This document shows positions 34,368-43,274 of a stretch of 64,000 bases of DNA, piece after piece. Position 1 is the stretch's first letter. Every line of letters begins with the position of its first letter. This stretch comes from Alkalicoccobacillus gibsonii (GTDB lineage: Bacteria; Bacillota; Bacilli; Bacillales; Bacillaceae_D). The DNA lies in the NCBI RefSeq assembly GCF_016798245.1, contig NZ_JAEUZA010000002.1:682001-746000 (forward strand). The letters are read 5' to 3'. The translations under genes were made by a program, and so were the position numbers. The notes beneath the pieces were generated by a model, which ran no database searches, had not been told where the DNA came from, and saw only the letters and a program-made list of their open reading frames with translations.

Positions 34368-35185
34368 AGAAAAAATATATTTACTTATTATTGCTACCAG
34401 GTGTGTTGTTCTTAACTCTGTTTATGATCGTTCCATTAGCATTAACGTTTGCAGGAACGTTTTCTGATGCAGGAAGCTTTTCCTTTCAAGGATATCTAAA
34501 CTTCTTTCAAAATGCATACTTTATGGAGATTCTTTGGACAACCATTCGAGTCAGTCTATTAACAACTGTTTTCTGTATTGTTCTTGGATTCCCAGCAGCT
34601 TACTATATTTCAGGACTGCGCGCACGTACAAAAGCACTGATGCTTTTACTTGCTGTGTTTCCATTACTGGTTAGTCCGGTGGTTCGCTCGTTCAGCTGGA
34701 TGATCATTCTTGGTCGAAATGGACTACTGAATCAATTTTTACTAGGAGTAGGCATTCGTTCAGAGCCACTTGAGATTATGTATACACCAATCGCTGTGAA
34801 TATTGGGTTGGTTCACTTGTTTCTTCCACTAATGATCGTGACACTGGTTGGGATCTTAGAGAATGTCGATCGTAATTTACTTGAGGCCGCAGAAAGCTTA
34901 GGGGCTTCGAAGGTAACGATTTTCCGAAAGATTCTTCTGCCACTATGTGTACCAGGACTAATGATTGGCTGCACACTTGTTTTTGTAGGAAGCTTTACGG
35001 CTTACACGACACCTGCTTTACTCGGTGGAAATCAGCGTGTAATCTCAACATTTCTATATCAAAATGCTGTGACCTTAAATGACTGGCATGTTGCATCAAT
35101 TGTAAGTGTCATTATGATCGCTGTTACGGTGCTATTCATCTTAATCATTAACAAAATTGCACTGAAATTAAATCCGAGGGGGTAG
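34364..35185 (+). CDS. PotB-type ABC transporter permease
   Basis: Inner-membrane subunit of 273 residues with six helices and the binding-protein-dependent permease fold. The EAA loop that docks on the ATPase is seen in LLEAAESLGASKVTIFRKI (about 168-186), followed by LPLCVPGLMIG. The start is GTG 34364, overlapping the hydrolase stop codon, with GGAGGGAAC just before. It forms a heterodimer with the product of the next gene. Sequence alone would call it a spermidine/putrescine permease; the operon suggests a purine substrate. Confidence 0.88.
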   Translation: MKKKYIYLLLLPGVLFLTLFMIVPLALTFAGTFSDAGSFSFQGYLNFFQNAYFMEILWTTIRVSLLTTVFCIVLGFPAAYYISGLRARTKALMLLLAVFPLLVSPVVRSFSWMIILGRNGLLNQFLLGVGIRSEPLEIMYTPIAVNIGLVHLFLPLMIVTLVGILENVDRNLLEAAESLGASKVTIFRKILLPLCVPGLMIGCTLVFVGSFTAYTTPALLGGNQRVISTFLYQNAVTLNDWHVASIVSVIMIAVTVLFILIINKIALKLNPRG

Positions 35186-35191
35186 AGGTTG

Positions 35192-35977
35192 ATGAAGAAA
35201 AACTGGGTCTTAGCCCTTGTCACATGGTTGGTTTTTGCCTTCCTAATTGGACCACTGGTGATCATCTCTATCACTTCCTTTGAACCAGGCAGTGTTTTGA
35301 AGTTTCCACCAGAGGGCTTCTCACTTAATTGGTATGAAAACATCTTTAAAGTCTCGATGTTTTTAGAAACCTTTAAAATATCTATTCTTGTTTCACTCGC
35401 TGGAAACTTGATGGCATTGCTTTTAGGAATACCAGCAGCTTATGCATTAAGTCGATATGACTTTAAAGGAAAACAGCTGTTAAATGCTATTTTTATCTCG
35501 CCAGTATTAATACCAGGGATTGTTCTTGGTTTTACCTTTTTACGATACATCATCGTATCTTATGGACTGCCAGTCTATGCTGGGCTTTTCATCGGTCATA
35601 CGATTATTATGTTGCCGTTTATTATCCGCGTGATTTCATCCAGCTTATCTAACTTCGACTTCTCTATTGAAGAAGCAGCTTTAAGTTTGGGCGCTGGTCA
35701 TGTGGAAACATTCTTTAAGATTGTTCTCCCAAATATTCGTTCTGGGATTATTGCAGCAGTGTTGATTGCATTTCTTGAATCGTTTAACAACGTAGACATC
35801 TCTGTATTTATGACAGGACCGGGCTTCAGTACGCTACCGATTCAGATGCTGACGTACGTTGAGAATTACTTTGATCCAACGATTGCCGCTGTATCTGTTC
35901 TATTAATGATTTTGACGGCTGGTTTAATGTTCTTCATTGAACGATTAATGGGTGTCGCATACTTTACAAAACGATAA
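35192..35977 (+). CDS. PotC-type ABC transporter permease
   Basis: Second permease subunit, 261 residues, with six helices. The EAA loop reads IEEAALSLGAGHVETFFKIV (about 170-189) followed by LPNIRSGI. ATG 35192 is used, five bases after GGGGGTAGAGG; TTG 35189 directly before it is the alternative. It lies six bases after the first permease gene and 15 before the ATPase gene, in one operon. The late phrase ESFNNVDISVFMTGPG is typical of the PotC group. Confidence 0.88.
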   Translation: MKKNWVLALVTWLVFAFLIGPLVIISITSFEPGSVLKFPPEGFSLNWYENIFKVSMFLETFKISILVSLAGNLMALLLGIPAAYALSRYDFKGKQLLNAIFISPVLIPGIVLGFTFLRYIIVSYGLPVYAGLFIGHTIIMLPFIIRVISSSLSNFDFSIEEAALSLGAGHVETFFKIVLPNIRSGIIAAVLIAFLESFNNVDISVFMTGPGFSTLPIQMLTYVENYFDPTIAAVSVLLMILTAGLMFFIERLMGVAYFTKR

Positions 35978-35992
35978 TGGAGGAATCATCAA

Positions 35993-37054
35993 ATGGCTTT
36001 ACTTACATTAGATCAAATTTCAGTTGCCTATCAAAAACAAGACATTTTGAAGGACTTTCATTTAGATATAGAAGAAGGAAAATTAGTGTCTCTACTAGGA
36101 CCAAGTGGATGTGGAAAAACAACGACCCTTCGTTTAATTGCTGGTTTCTTAGAAGCAAAAGAAGGACGCTTTACCTTTAAAAATAAAGACTTCACTCGTG
36201 TTCCAGTGAGTAAACGAAACTTTGGCTTCGTGTTTCAAAACTATGCGTTATTTCCGCACATGACCGTGTTTGATAATGTTGCATTCGGATTAAGACTTCG
36301 TAAAAAAACAAGTGCAGAAACAAAAAAACTTGTGCAGGAAATGCTTGAAGTTGTTAACCTTTCAGGCTTTGAGCAACGTTTTCCACAAGAGCTATCAGGT
36401 GGGCAAAAACAGCGTGTGGCCATTGCAAGAGCGCTTGTCATAAAGCCAGACCTTCTATTATTTGATGAGCCATTAAGTAACCTTGATGCGAACCTGCGTG
36501 AAAGCATGCGTGTAGAGATTCGTCGGATCCAACAAGAGCTTGGCATTACAACCGTTTATGTTTCCCATGACCAGGAAGAGTGCTTCTCCATTTCTGATCA
36601 AGTAGCCATTATGAACAAAGGGATTATTGAACAATTGGATCAACCGTCTACTATTTATTCGTATCCAAAAACAAAGTTCATCGCAGATTTCATTGGGTTT
36701 AAGAACTTTATTTCATTTTCAGATAAGAAGGAAGCTGAAGGTGGATTTGTTATGAAAGCACAAGGCATGGAATTTCATGTGGCAGAAGCGAAGCAGGCAG
36801 CTAGTCCACAAAGTATGATTGGGGCCATTCGTCCAGATTATCTTAGTATTCTTCCTTATAAAGGAGAGTCGCTCGCTCCAAACCAAGTGAATGGTCGTAT
36901 AACAGTGAGTACGTTCCTTGGCCGTAGCCACCAGTATGTTGTTCAAACAGATCTTGGCGACTTCACGATTAATCAAGAAAGCGCACAGGCCTTTACTTCT
37001 GGCGAACAGATAACGGTTCACTTTCCAAAAGAAAAGCTTGTCTTAGTTGATTAA
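35993..37054 (+). CDS. PotA-type ABC transporter ATP-binding protein
   Basis: ATPase of the importer, 353 residues. Walker A is GPSGCGKTT (about 36-44), the Q-loop FGFVFQNYALFPHMTV, the signature ELSGGQKQRVAIARAL (about 131-146), Walker B LLLFDEPLSNLDA and the switch histidine VSHDQEE. The C-terminal part (about 240-353) is a TOBE/OB-type domain containing GAIRPDYLSI, typical of ATPases of the polyamine/iron/maltose group, where it can bind regulators or substrate. The start ATG 35993 follows GGAGGAATC. It ends within 21 bases of the adenine deaminase start. Confidence 0.9.
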   Translation: MALLTLDQISVAYQKQDILKDFHLDIEEGKLVSLLGPSGCGKTTTLRLIAGFLEAKEGRFTFKNKDFTRVPVSKRNFGFVFQNYALFPHMTVFDNVAFGLRLRKKTSAETKKLVQEMLEVVNLSGFEQRFPQELSGGQKQRVAIARALVIKPDLLLFDEPLSNLDANLRESMRVEIRRIQQELGITTVYVSHDQEECFSISDQVAIMNKGIIEQLDQPSTIYSYPKTKFIADFIGFKNFISFSDKKEAEGGFVMKAQGMEFHVAEAKQAASPQSMIGAIRPDYLSILPYKGESLAPNQVNGRITVSTFLGRSHQYVVQTDLGDFTINQESAQAFTSGEQITVHFPKEKLVLVD

Positions 37055-37074
37055 TGGAGCGGAGGGATCATACC

Positions 37075-38781
37075 ATGCAAATTGATACACTCATTGAACA
37101 TGTAAAAGTTTTTAACAGTTATGAAAAGAGCTTTAAAACAGCCAATGTTGCGATTAAAGACGGACGATTCATGTACATTGGTGAGAAGGATACGAGTTAT
37201 TTTCAAGCGGAGCATCATGTTTCTGGTCACGGTTATTACATGGTGCCTGGTCTTATTGATATCCACCTTCACATTGAAAGTACGATGGTCACACCCGCTA
37301 CATTTTCAGATGCACTAATGAAAAATGGAGTGACGACTATTGTGCCTGAGCCGCACGAGATGGCAAACGTTTTTGGGGTAAAAGGTGTAACGGAAATGAT
37401 TGAAGCGAGTAAGCAATGTGAAGTCGATATGTTTTACTCGATTCCAAGCTCCGTACCTGCAACCTCAATGGAAACAACAGGTGGTTCGATTGAAATTGAA
37501 GATATTGATCATTTAATGACATTAGATCAGATCATTTGCCTAGGCGAGATCATGAACTATGTTGATGTTATCTCTAAGGGAGACAATAAAACCAAACAGC
37601 TTCTCAAACACATGAGAACTCATTACCCTGAGACCATTATAGAAGGTCATGTACCGAAGCTTTTAGATACAGACTTGCACAGAATGATTTTTGCTGGTGT
37701 AGATTCTGATCATACACATCAGACGATAGAAGGTATGAAAGCTCGAATAGAAGCAGGAATGTTTATTGAGATTCAAGAGAAATCAATGACACCTGAGGTC
37801 ATTGAGTACTTATGCGAGCACGATGTAAGTGAGCATTTCTGTTTTATCACAGATGATGTGATGGCTGATGCTCTTGAAGAGAAGGGCCACTTAAATCATA
37901 TTGTCAAAAAAGCAATGAGTATGGGTATGAAAGCAGAAGATGTGATTTATGCCAGTACGTACACACCTGCTAAACGAATGAAATTGCAGGATCGAGGGGT
38001 CATTGCACCAGGAAAAATAGCTGATTTTTGTTTGCTTTCCAACCTAGAGGCATTTGAACTTGCAGCTGTTTACAAAACAGGTGTCTTAGCTAATCAAAAC
38101 GGAGATAACAAAGTCGGTGAAAGGCAGTTTCCTGAAGACTTTTACAAAAGTGTTCAGCTTGAACCATTAACGTCAGAAGACTTCGATGTACATGTAAACA
38201 AAGAGGATGGTACTTGCACGGCCCGAATCATGAAGGTACAAGATGGATCCACATTTACAGCTGAAGTACACGAGTCGATTGACGTTCAGGATGGCCTTCT
38301 ACAATGGCAGGACACCGAGCACTTATTAATTGCTACATTTGAACGGTATGGAAAAGGTGGAACCAGAGCACATGGTTTAATCACAGGCGATATCATTAAA
38401 CACGGTGCTGTTGCTACGACCTACTCCCATGATAATCACAACCTACTTGTTGTGGGTGAAAACATTGAAGATATGAAGCAGGCAGCCAATGAAGTCATTT
38501 CAATGCAAGGCGGAATTTGTGTAGTGTGGGAAGGGAAGGTTCAAGCTAGAGTGCCCCTTCCTGTTGGGGGAATTCTGACGGAAGAGCCTCTTGAACAACT
38601 AGCCGCACAAGTGAGACAGCTCTGTGTTGCATTACGAGAGCTTGGCTACAAGCACTATAACCCGATCATGTCGATGAGCACACTTTCATTACCAGTTAGC
38701 CCAGCATTAAAGATCACGGATCATGGACTAATTGATGTGAACGCAGGGAAGGTTGTTCCATTGATTGTTGAGAAAGTATAA
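37075..38781 (+). CDS. ade: Adenine deaminase
   Basis: Converts adenine to hypoxanthine and ammonia in purine salvage. The protein is 568 residues, close to B. subtilis AdeC. It is an amidohydrolase-fold enzyme with metal motifs DIHLHIESTMVTPA (about 63-76), EPHEMANV, EGHVPKL, DSDHTHQ and ITDDVMADAL. The C-terminal adenine-deaminase domain (about 410-568) contains GGICVVWEGKV and MSMSTLSLPVSP. ATG 37075 is chosen for GGAGGG eight bases before it; the ATG at 37054 overlaps the ATPase stop and has no ribosome site. As the last gene of the transporter and nucleoside hydrolase operon, it would process adenine released from imported adenosine. Confidence 0.93.
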   Translation: MQIDTLIEHVKVFNSYEKSFKTANVAIKDGRFMYIGEKDTSYFQAEHHVSGHGYYMVPGLIDIHLHIESTMVTPATFSDALMKNGVTTIVPEPHEMANVFGVKGVTEMIEASKQCEVDMFYSIPSSVPATSMETTGGSIEIEDIDHLMTLDQIICLGEIMNYVDVISKGDNKTKQLLKHMRTHYPETIIEGHVPKLLDTDLHRMIFAGVDSDHTHQTIEGMKARIEAGMFIEIQEKSMTPEVIEYLCEHDVSEHFCFITDDVMADALEEKGHLNHIVKKAMSMGMKAEDVIYASTYTPAKRMKLQDRGVIAPGKIADFCLLSNLEAFELAAVYKTGVLANQNGDNKVGERQFPEDFYKSVQLEPLTSEDFDVHVNKEDGTCTARIMKVQDGSTFTAEVHESIDVQDGLLQWQDTEHLLIATFERYGKGGTRAHGLITGDIIKHGAVATTYSHDNHNLLVVGENIEDMKQAANEVISMQGGICVVWEGKVQARVPLPVGGILTEEPLEQLAAQVRQLCVALRELGYKHYNPIMSMSTLSLPVSPALKITDHGLIDVNAGKVVPLIVEKV

Positions 38782-38789
38782 TAAGCTAA

Positions 38790-38950
38790 GAGGCTGGAAG
38801 ATAATTAACGATCAATACGAAAATGGCGAATGATTCTACAATCGAATCATTCGCCATTCGTTTTTTCACAAAACAAGCGAGGGATTCTCCTGAAGCGGAT
38901 TTGGTGCTATGTTCGTGTGTGGCTATCCATATTAACATTATGACCCACTC
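38790..38950. repeat. MITE-like intergenic element, copy C (161 bp, internally deleted)
   Basis: The left end, GAGGCTGGAAGATAAT, and the right end, complement of CATTATGACCCACTC, match copies A and B. The GGCGAATGATTC hairpin and the terminal block GGGATTCTCCTGAAGCGGAT are kept, but about 100 bp between them is missing. The element begins 8 bp after the adenine deaminase stop codon. The remaining 180 bp up to the next gene shows nothing recognisable. Confidence 0.8.
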
Positions 38951-39131
38951 TTTTTTATTGTTAGATCTTCTAACGGGTAGAATAAGGCTGAGGTAAGCGG
39001 AGTTCGGTGCCCTACCAAACCTTTTAGATAAATGTACTAAAGAAGACAGTATCCTTTGTGCGAACCATCCAATGCACCATAAAACCCTCTACGCTAAAAT
39101 GAGTGATAATTTGTATTAAAGGAGTGGGAGG

Positions 39132-40562
39132 ATGGAGCCGCAAAAGGTTACGCCATTAAAGATAAAAAAGAAAAACAGTTGGAGTATGCCACATATCTAC
39201 GTTTTATTATTTTTAATTAGCGGAGTCGCAGCGATATTAACGTATATTGTTCCAGCAGGTTCATTTGAGCGTGTTGCTGGTCCAAATGGAAGAGAATCGA
39301 TTGATCCTGATTCGTTTACCGAGATCGAAGCATCACCCTTATCATTCATGGATTTTATGTTAGCTATCCCACGAGGCATGCAGGATGCAAGTGAGATTAT
39401 TTTTTTTACTTTTATTATTGGTGGGACATTTATGGTGCTTCGTCGAACAGAGATCATTGAGATTGGGGTAGATCGACTCGCTCGCACATTCAAAAATCAG
39501 AGTATTCTCATTATTCCTGTGCTCATCTCGTTGTTTGCTGTAATTTCTACAACAATAGGCACACCTGAACTATCATTAGTATACATACCTGTATTAATTC
39601 CACTATGCATTTCCTTAGGCTACGATTCAATGACTACAGCAGCGATTGCGTTAATATCAACAGCACTTGGCTTTACAGCAGCGGTTATGAATCCTGGAAC
39701 AGTTGGAATCTCACAGCAAATTGCCGGATTAGAAATTTATTCTGGTTTTCAATTAAGGCTAATCGTCTTAGTAGTCATTGTCATCATTGGAAGCGTGTAT
39801 GTCATGCGATATGCGCGGAAAGTAAAGAAGGATACTGTTCAAAGTTTTACATACGATGAAGACAAAACCAATCGCCGCACTTATAAGGATGCACTGAATC
39901 AACCGTTAAAGGATATGAACAAACGTCAGTTGTTCGCTATTCTATCCTTACCAATCTTTGCTGCTGTAGTCTTTTACGGAGTAACACAGCTAGGATGGTT
40001 TATGCTTGAAATGTCGGGACTCTTTATCTTTATGGGGATTATTGTTGGATTGATCGCCGGGCTTTCCTTGACGAAAATCTGTGAGGCTTATACGGAAGGA
40101 TTTCGAGAAGTATTAATGGGGGCCATCATCATTGGTATTGCTCGCTCGGTGGCGATCGTGCTTGAAGATGGCCAAATCATGGATACACTCGTTTATGCGC
40201 TTGGGTCGGTGGTTGGACATTTTCCTAGTACGTTAAGTGCCATTGGCATGATGGGTGTACAACTAGTGATTAATTTCTTTATCCCATCAGGTAGCGGGCA
40301 AGCGCTTGTTACCATGCCAATTATGGCTCCTTTATCTGATATGTTAGGTGTAACGAGACAAACAGCCATTCTAGCCTTTCAGTTTGGAGATGGGTTTGCA
40401 CACATTCTTTTTCCTACTTCGGGGTACTTTATGGCAGCACTCGTGATTGCAGGGATCAGTTGGGCAAAGTGGGTTCGCTTTTTCCTTCCATTATTCATCA
40501 TTTATATGGCTGTGGGAGCAATGTTTCTGATTTATGCGCAAATGACAGGATGGACTGGATAA
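39132..40562 (+). CDS. YfcC-family carboxylate/amino acid transporter
   Basis: Membrane transporter of 476 residues with about 12 helices in the YfcC/C4-dicarboxylate carrier group (IT superfamily). Typical features are the early TYIVPAGSFERV (about 39-50), a charged central loop (about 235-270) and the hairpin regions TIGTPELSLVYIPVLIP and NFFIPSGSGQALVTMPIMAPL. Proteins of this family are often annotated as basic amino acid or dicarboxylate carriers without proof. The start ATG 39132 follows GGAGTGGGAGG. It is flanked by a repeat upstream and a terminator downstream, so transcribed alone. Confidence 0.82.
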   Translation: MEPQKVTPLKIKKKNSWSMPHIYVLLFLISGVAAILTYIVPAGSFERVAGPNGRESIDPDSFTEIEASPLSFMDFMLAIPRGMQDASEIIFFTFIIGGTFMVLRRTEIIEIGVDRLARTFKNQSILIIPVLISLFAVISTTIGTPELSLVYIPVLIPLCISLGYDSMTTAAIALISTALGFTAAVMNPGTVGISQQIAGLEIYSGFQLRLIVLVVIVIIGSVYVMRYARKVKKDTVQSFTYDEDKTNRRTYKDALNQPLKDMNKRQLFAILSLPIFAAVVFYGVTQLGWFMLEMSGLFIFMGIIVGLIAGLSLTKICEAYTEGFREVLMGAIIIGIARSVAIVLEDGQIMDTLVYALGSVVGHFPSTLSAIGMMGVQLVINFFIPSGSGQALVTMPIMAPLSDMLGVTRQTAILAFQFGDGFAHILFPTSGYFMAALVIAGISWAKWVRFFLPLFIIYMAVGAMFLIYAQMTGWTG

Positions 40563-40570
40563 GCTAGTGA

Positions 40571-40607
40571 AATGACGTTGGGCAAATGAGCCTAACGTTA
40601 TTTTTTT
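40571..40607 (+). terminator. Terminator after the YfcC gene
   Basis: AATGACGTTGGGC (40571-40583) pairs with GCCTAACGTTATT (40590-40602) with two G-T pairs, followed by a T run. Confidence 0.85.
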
Positions 40608-40731
40608 GCAGGGATTATCCTTTCTTTATGGAATTAGTAGTATTTAAGTTACTGTTTTTAGATAACGGGTATATAAGGAAGTATTCATACATAATTAGAT
40701 CAACTATTAAAAAATCGAGGTGGCTCACACG

Positions 40732-41547
40732 ATGACATCCCTGCAAACAACCATTTCATTATCTGATGGTCATGCAATCCCAATCTTTGGCCTTGGCGTA
40801 TATAAAATGACCGACGAGGAAGCATCATTAGCAGTGCATAAAGCATTAAGGTATGGTTATCGCTTAATTGATACGGCTGCGATGTATGAGAACGAACAGG
40901 CAGTTGGAGAAGCGATTCGAGAAGCGGTTGTTCAAGGAATTCCAGAGGATGAGATTTTTATTACAACAAAGGTATGGAAAACAGAACTAGGCTATGAGAA
41001 AACAAGGCAAGCCGTTCTTGCAAGCTATGAAAAATTAGGATTACATACGATTGATCTAGTATTAATTCATTGGCCGGGAACGGAAGAAGAAAATGCAGAA
41101 AGCTGGAGGGCGCTTGAAGAGCTTGTAAACGAAGGAAAGATCACATCAATTGGAGTGAGTAACTTCTCTGAAGAAGATCTTAAACAATTGTTCAAAACAG
41201 CGAAAATCAAGCCTGTTTTAAACCAAGTGGAGCTTCATCCCTTACTGTCACAAGAAGGTCTACAGTCATTTTGTCAGGAGCATGAGATTGTCTTGGAGTC
41301 ATGGTCCCCGCTTATGAGAGGGAGATTACTCGAGCATCCATTGCTTACAGATATAGCAGAGAAATACAACAAGGAAACGGCTCAGGTTATTCTTCGTTGG
41401 AATGTCCAACGAGGCATCATCCCAATTCCTAAATCAAGTAAAGAAGAACGAATTGAATCGAACGCAGATATTTTTGACTTTGATTTAACTGATGAAGAGA
41501 TGGAGAAAATCTCCGCAATCAATGAAGATAGAGGATTCCACGGGTAA
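40732..41547 (+). CDS. Aldo/keto reductase (2,5-diketogluconate reductase type)
   Basis: Cytosolic NADPH-dependent aldehyde or ketone reductase with the TIM-barrel AKR fold, 271 residues. The catalytic residues are in LIDTAAMYENEQAVG (Asp and Tyr), FITTKVW (Lys) and VLIHWPG (His). The cofactor phosphate region is IPIPKSSKEERIESN near the C-terminus. It is closest to AKR5 enzymes such as B. subtilis YvgN/YtbE, which detoxify methylglyoxal. ATG 40732 is used, eight bases after GAGGTGG; the GTG at 40720 overlaps that site. It ends before a perfect hairpin. Confidence 0.9.
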   Translation: MTSLQTTISLSDGHAIPIFGLGVYKMTDEEASLAVHKALRYGYRLIDTAAMYENEQAVGEAIREAVVQGIPEDEIFITTKVWKTELGYEKTRQAVLASYEKLGLHTIDLVLIHWPGTEEENAESWRALEELVNEGKITSIGVSNFSEEDLKQLFKTAKIKPVLNQVELHPLLSQEGLQSFCQEHEIVLESWSPLMRGRLLEHPLLTDIAEKYNKETAQVILRWNVQRGIIPIPKSSKEERIESNADIFDFDLTDEEMEKISAINEDRGFHG

Positions 41548-41555
41548 TACAAAAC

Positions 41556-41585
41556 GAGACGAATATCTAGAAGGATATTCGTCTC
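41556..41585. terminator. Perfect hairpin between convergent genes, no T run
   Basis: GAGACGAATATC (41556-41567) and GATATTCGTCTC (41574-41585), loop TAGAAG. It is probably the shared terminator of the aldo/keto reductase and the leftward membrane protein, though no U-tract follows. Confidence 0.6.
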
Positions 41586-41604
41586 CACATCAGCCATATG
41601 TACC

Positions 41605-41925
41605 TTACAGAGGACCGTTCATCTCTTTTACGCTTGCTGAATCACGTTTGCCTGCATTAATTAAGAGCAGGATGGCGGTAATCATATGCATAATAAACCC
41701 GACGATTGGAATCCAGGCAATACAAGAGGTCACAATCCCTAAAATACTTGGGTACGTATCGCCACCATCTTTATTGGATAGAATTAATGTTGTGATGTGC
41801 AGGGCTAGCATTAAAGGTAATACAGTATAATAGCTGGAAATCACTAAAAGCCCACCTATAAAAGGTATCGCAAGGATTGCTTCACCGCCACCTGTAATCC
41901 ATTTGAGAATGCGAGAAGTAGACAT
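41605..41925 (-). CDS. Small membrane protein of unknown function
   Basis: A 106-residue protein with about three hydrophobic helices (roughly 10-32, 36-48 and 62-92), a short polar loop NKDGGDTYPS and a charged C-terminus. No family recognised. ATG 41925 is the start because AAAGGAG lies ahead of it at normal spacing; 24 further codons upstream have no ribosome site. It is a single leftward gene. Glycine-rich helices (GGGEAILAIPFIGGLLV) suggest packing with a partner or itself. Confidence 0.65.
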   Translation of the reverse strand: MSTSRILKWITGGGEAILAIPFIGGLLVISSYYTVLPLMLALHITTLILSNKDGGDTYPSILGIVTSCIAWIPIVGFIMHMITAILLLINAGKRDSASVKEMNGPL

Positions 41926-42065
41926 AGGTATCATTCTCCTTTTCATTGATATTTGAGCCTTTTCATCATACACAATTACGTAATTAATGGGAACCATTTT
42001 ACAAAAATGACTTTATAAAAATCAGAATACCTTGTTACTAGAACAAGAAGGGAGCAACACCAACA

Positions 42066-42947
42066 ATGAAAGATCAATCCAATGAACAATTCATCAAAAA
42101 ACTAGATGCATTACTACACTCTACTTACGATACACACTTACCAGATGATAATGTAGCCATCTTTGTCGATTATGACAATGTCTACTGGACGTTAATGAAT
42201 CGCTATAATCATAATCCAAACCATGAAGAAAAAAGTAAAAACTTGTTCCAATGCCTATGGGAACGCTATGGCCAGGACCGAGTCCGTACATTCCGAGCCT
42301 ATGCCGACTTTCAACGCATTCGTTCAAGTTTAACGGATCTACAAAAACAACGTATTCAAATTAAACACGTTTATTCCAATGATAAAGACGGAGATTCTAG
42401 AAAAAACTCCTCTGACATTGAACTTTGTATTGATGCCATTGAAAGTACATTTAAGGATGAAAGCATTTCTTGTTATGTATTTGTCACCGCAGACAGTGAC
42501 ATGGTACCCATTATGAGTAGACTTATGTATAAAGGTAAACGAGTAGAACTATTTTATTTATCTGAGGCAGCGCCTAAACATACGGATATTACAAATTACT
42601 CTCATCATAGTGAGGATTTAGGAACATTCCTTAAATTAGAGGAACAAGAGTATGAGTTAGATGCATATGTAGAACAATCCCTTCAGTTTATCGATGAGTG
42701 GGAAAAGAAATATGGGGATAGCGATTTATACCTTGGTGCACCGTGGCTTCGTAATCAATATTCACTTAAGTTCTCGATTCCGGCAAATTCCGCCAGCGAG
42801 CTAATCGATCTATTAAAAGTTCGTAAGTTAATTGGAACCATTAATAAGGACTTAACAACCGGAGAAGTCAAGCCTAGCTTAGCTCTAACAGAAAAAGGCC
42901 GTAACATGGTTACGCCCTTCGTGGAATCTGTTTCTGTCAGAAAATGA
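42066..42947 (+). CDS. NYN-domain (PIN-like) protein, LabA/DUF88 type
   Basis: A 293-residue protein whose first 180 residues form an NYN nuclease-like domain. The acidic residues expected to bind Mg2+ are in AIFVDYDNVYW (about 31-41), SSDIELCIDAI (about 116-126) and VTADSDMVPIM (about 138-148). The C-terminal part (about 200-290) looks like a winged-helix region (LGAPWLRNQYSLKF, SLALTEKGRNMV), similar in role to the OST-HTH/LOTUS domains that often accompany NYN. Probably an RNA-processing or RNA-binding protein. The start ATG 42066 has AAGGGAGC twelve bases before it. It is immediately upstream of an intergenic region with two likely small RNAs. Confidence 0.82.
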   Translation: MKDQSNEQFIKKLDALLHSTYDTHLPDDNVAIFVDYDNVYWTLMNRYNHNPNHEEKSKNLFQCLWERYGQDRVRTFRAYADFQRIRSSLTDLQKQRIQIKHVYSNDKDGDSRKNSSDIELCIDAIESTFKDESISCYVFVTADSDMVPIMSRLMYKGKRVELFYLSEAAPKHTDITNYSHHSEDLGTFLKLEEQEYELDAYVEQSLQFIDEWEKKYGDSDLYLGAPWLRNQYSLKFSIPANSASELIDLLKVRKLIGTINKDLTTGEVKPSLALTEKGRNMVTPFVESVSVRK

Positions 42948-42968
42948 TAGAACAACGCGAATAAATAG

Positions 42969-43094
42969 TTGACTTCGGCCCTATATTTTCATATTATAGG
43001 GGTACAGGTAAATGATTCGTTACAACGCATTCGTTAACATTTAGTACGTTAAACTCATACGTTACAAAGACAGGGACATACCTTGTCTTTTTTT
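42969..43094 (+). ncRNA. Candidate small RNA with its own promoter and terminator
   Basis: TTGACT (42969-42974), 17-bp spacer and TATTAT (42992-42997) form one of the best promoters in the window. About 60 bases after the expected start (near 43004) lies AAAGACAGG (43066-43074), pairing with CCTTGTCTTT (43081-43090; one bulge) and a run of T. The transcript would be about 90 nt. CGTTA occurs four times in it (43018, 43032, 43047, 43060). The only frame is 10 codons (43012-43044) without a ribosome site. A non-coding RNA is therefore likelier than a gene. The strand follows the promoter. Confidence 0.5.
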
Positions 43095-43219
43095 ATTTGC
43101 TTTAATCAAGTCGGAGATTAGTTCCCTCGATTGATCTTATTAATATAGTTCCCAAGTTACGATTGATTTAAACCAAATTTTTTTAATGAATACAATGTAA
43201 ATATTCAGAAAAATAAAAC

Positions 43220-43248
43220 TTTACAAATAGGACAAGCGCTAGTATACT
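43220..43248 (+). promoter_or_regulatory. Promoter of the leader RNA ahead of the sensor kinase
   Basis: TTTACA (43220-43225), 17-bp spacer, TATACT (43243-43248). The expected start is near 43255, eight to ten bases before a strong ribosome binding site. Confidence 0.65.
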
Positions 43249-43274
43249 TAAACCAATCGAAAGGAGGTGGTTCA

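Noticed and set aside
42969-43094. T-box or known riboswitch in the gap after the NYN gene
   Set aside because: There is no T-box core sequence and no familiar aptamer; the unit is too short and has its own terminator with no gene directly behind it.
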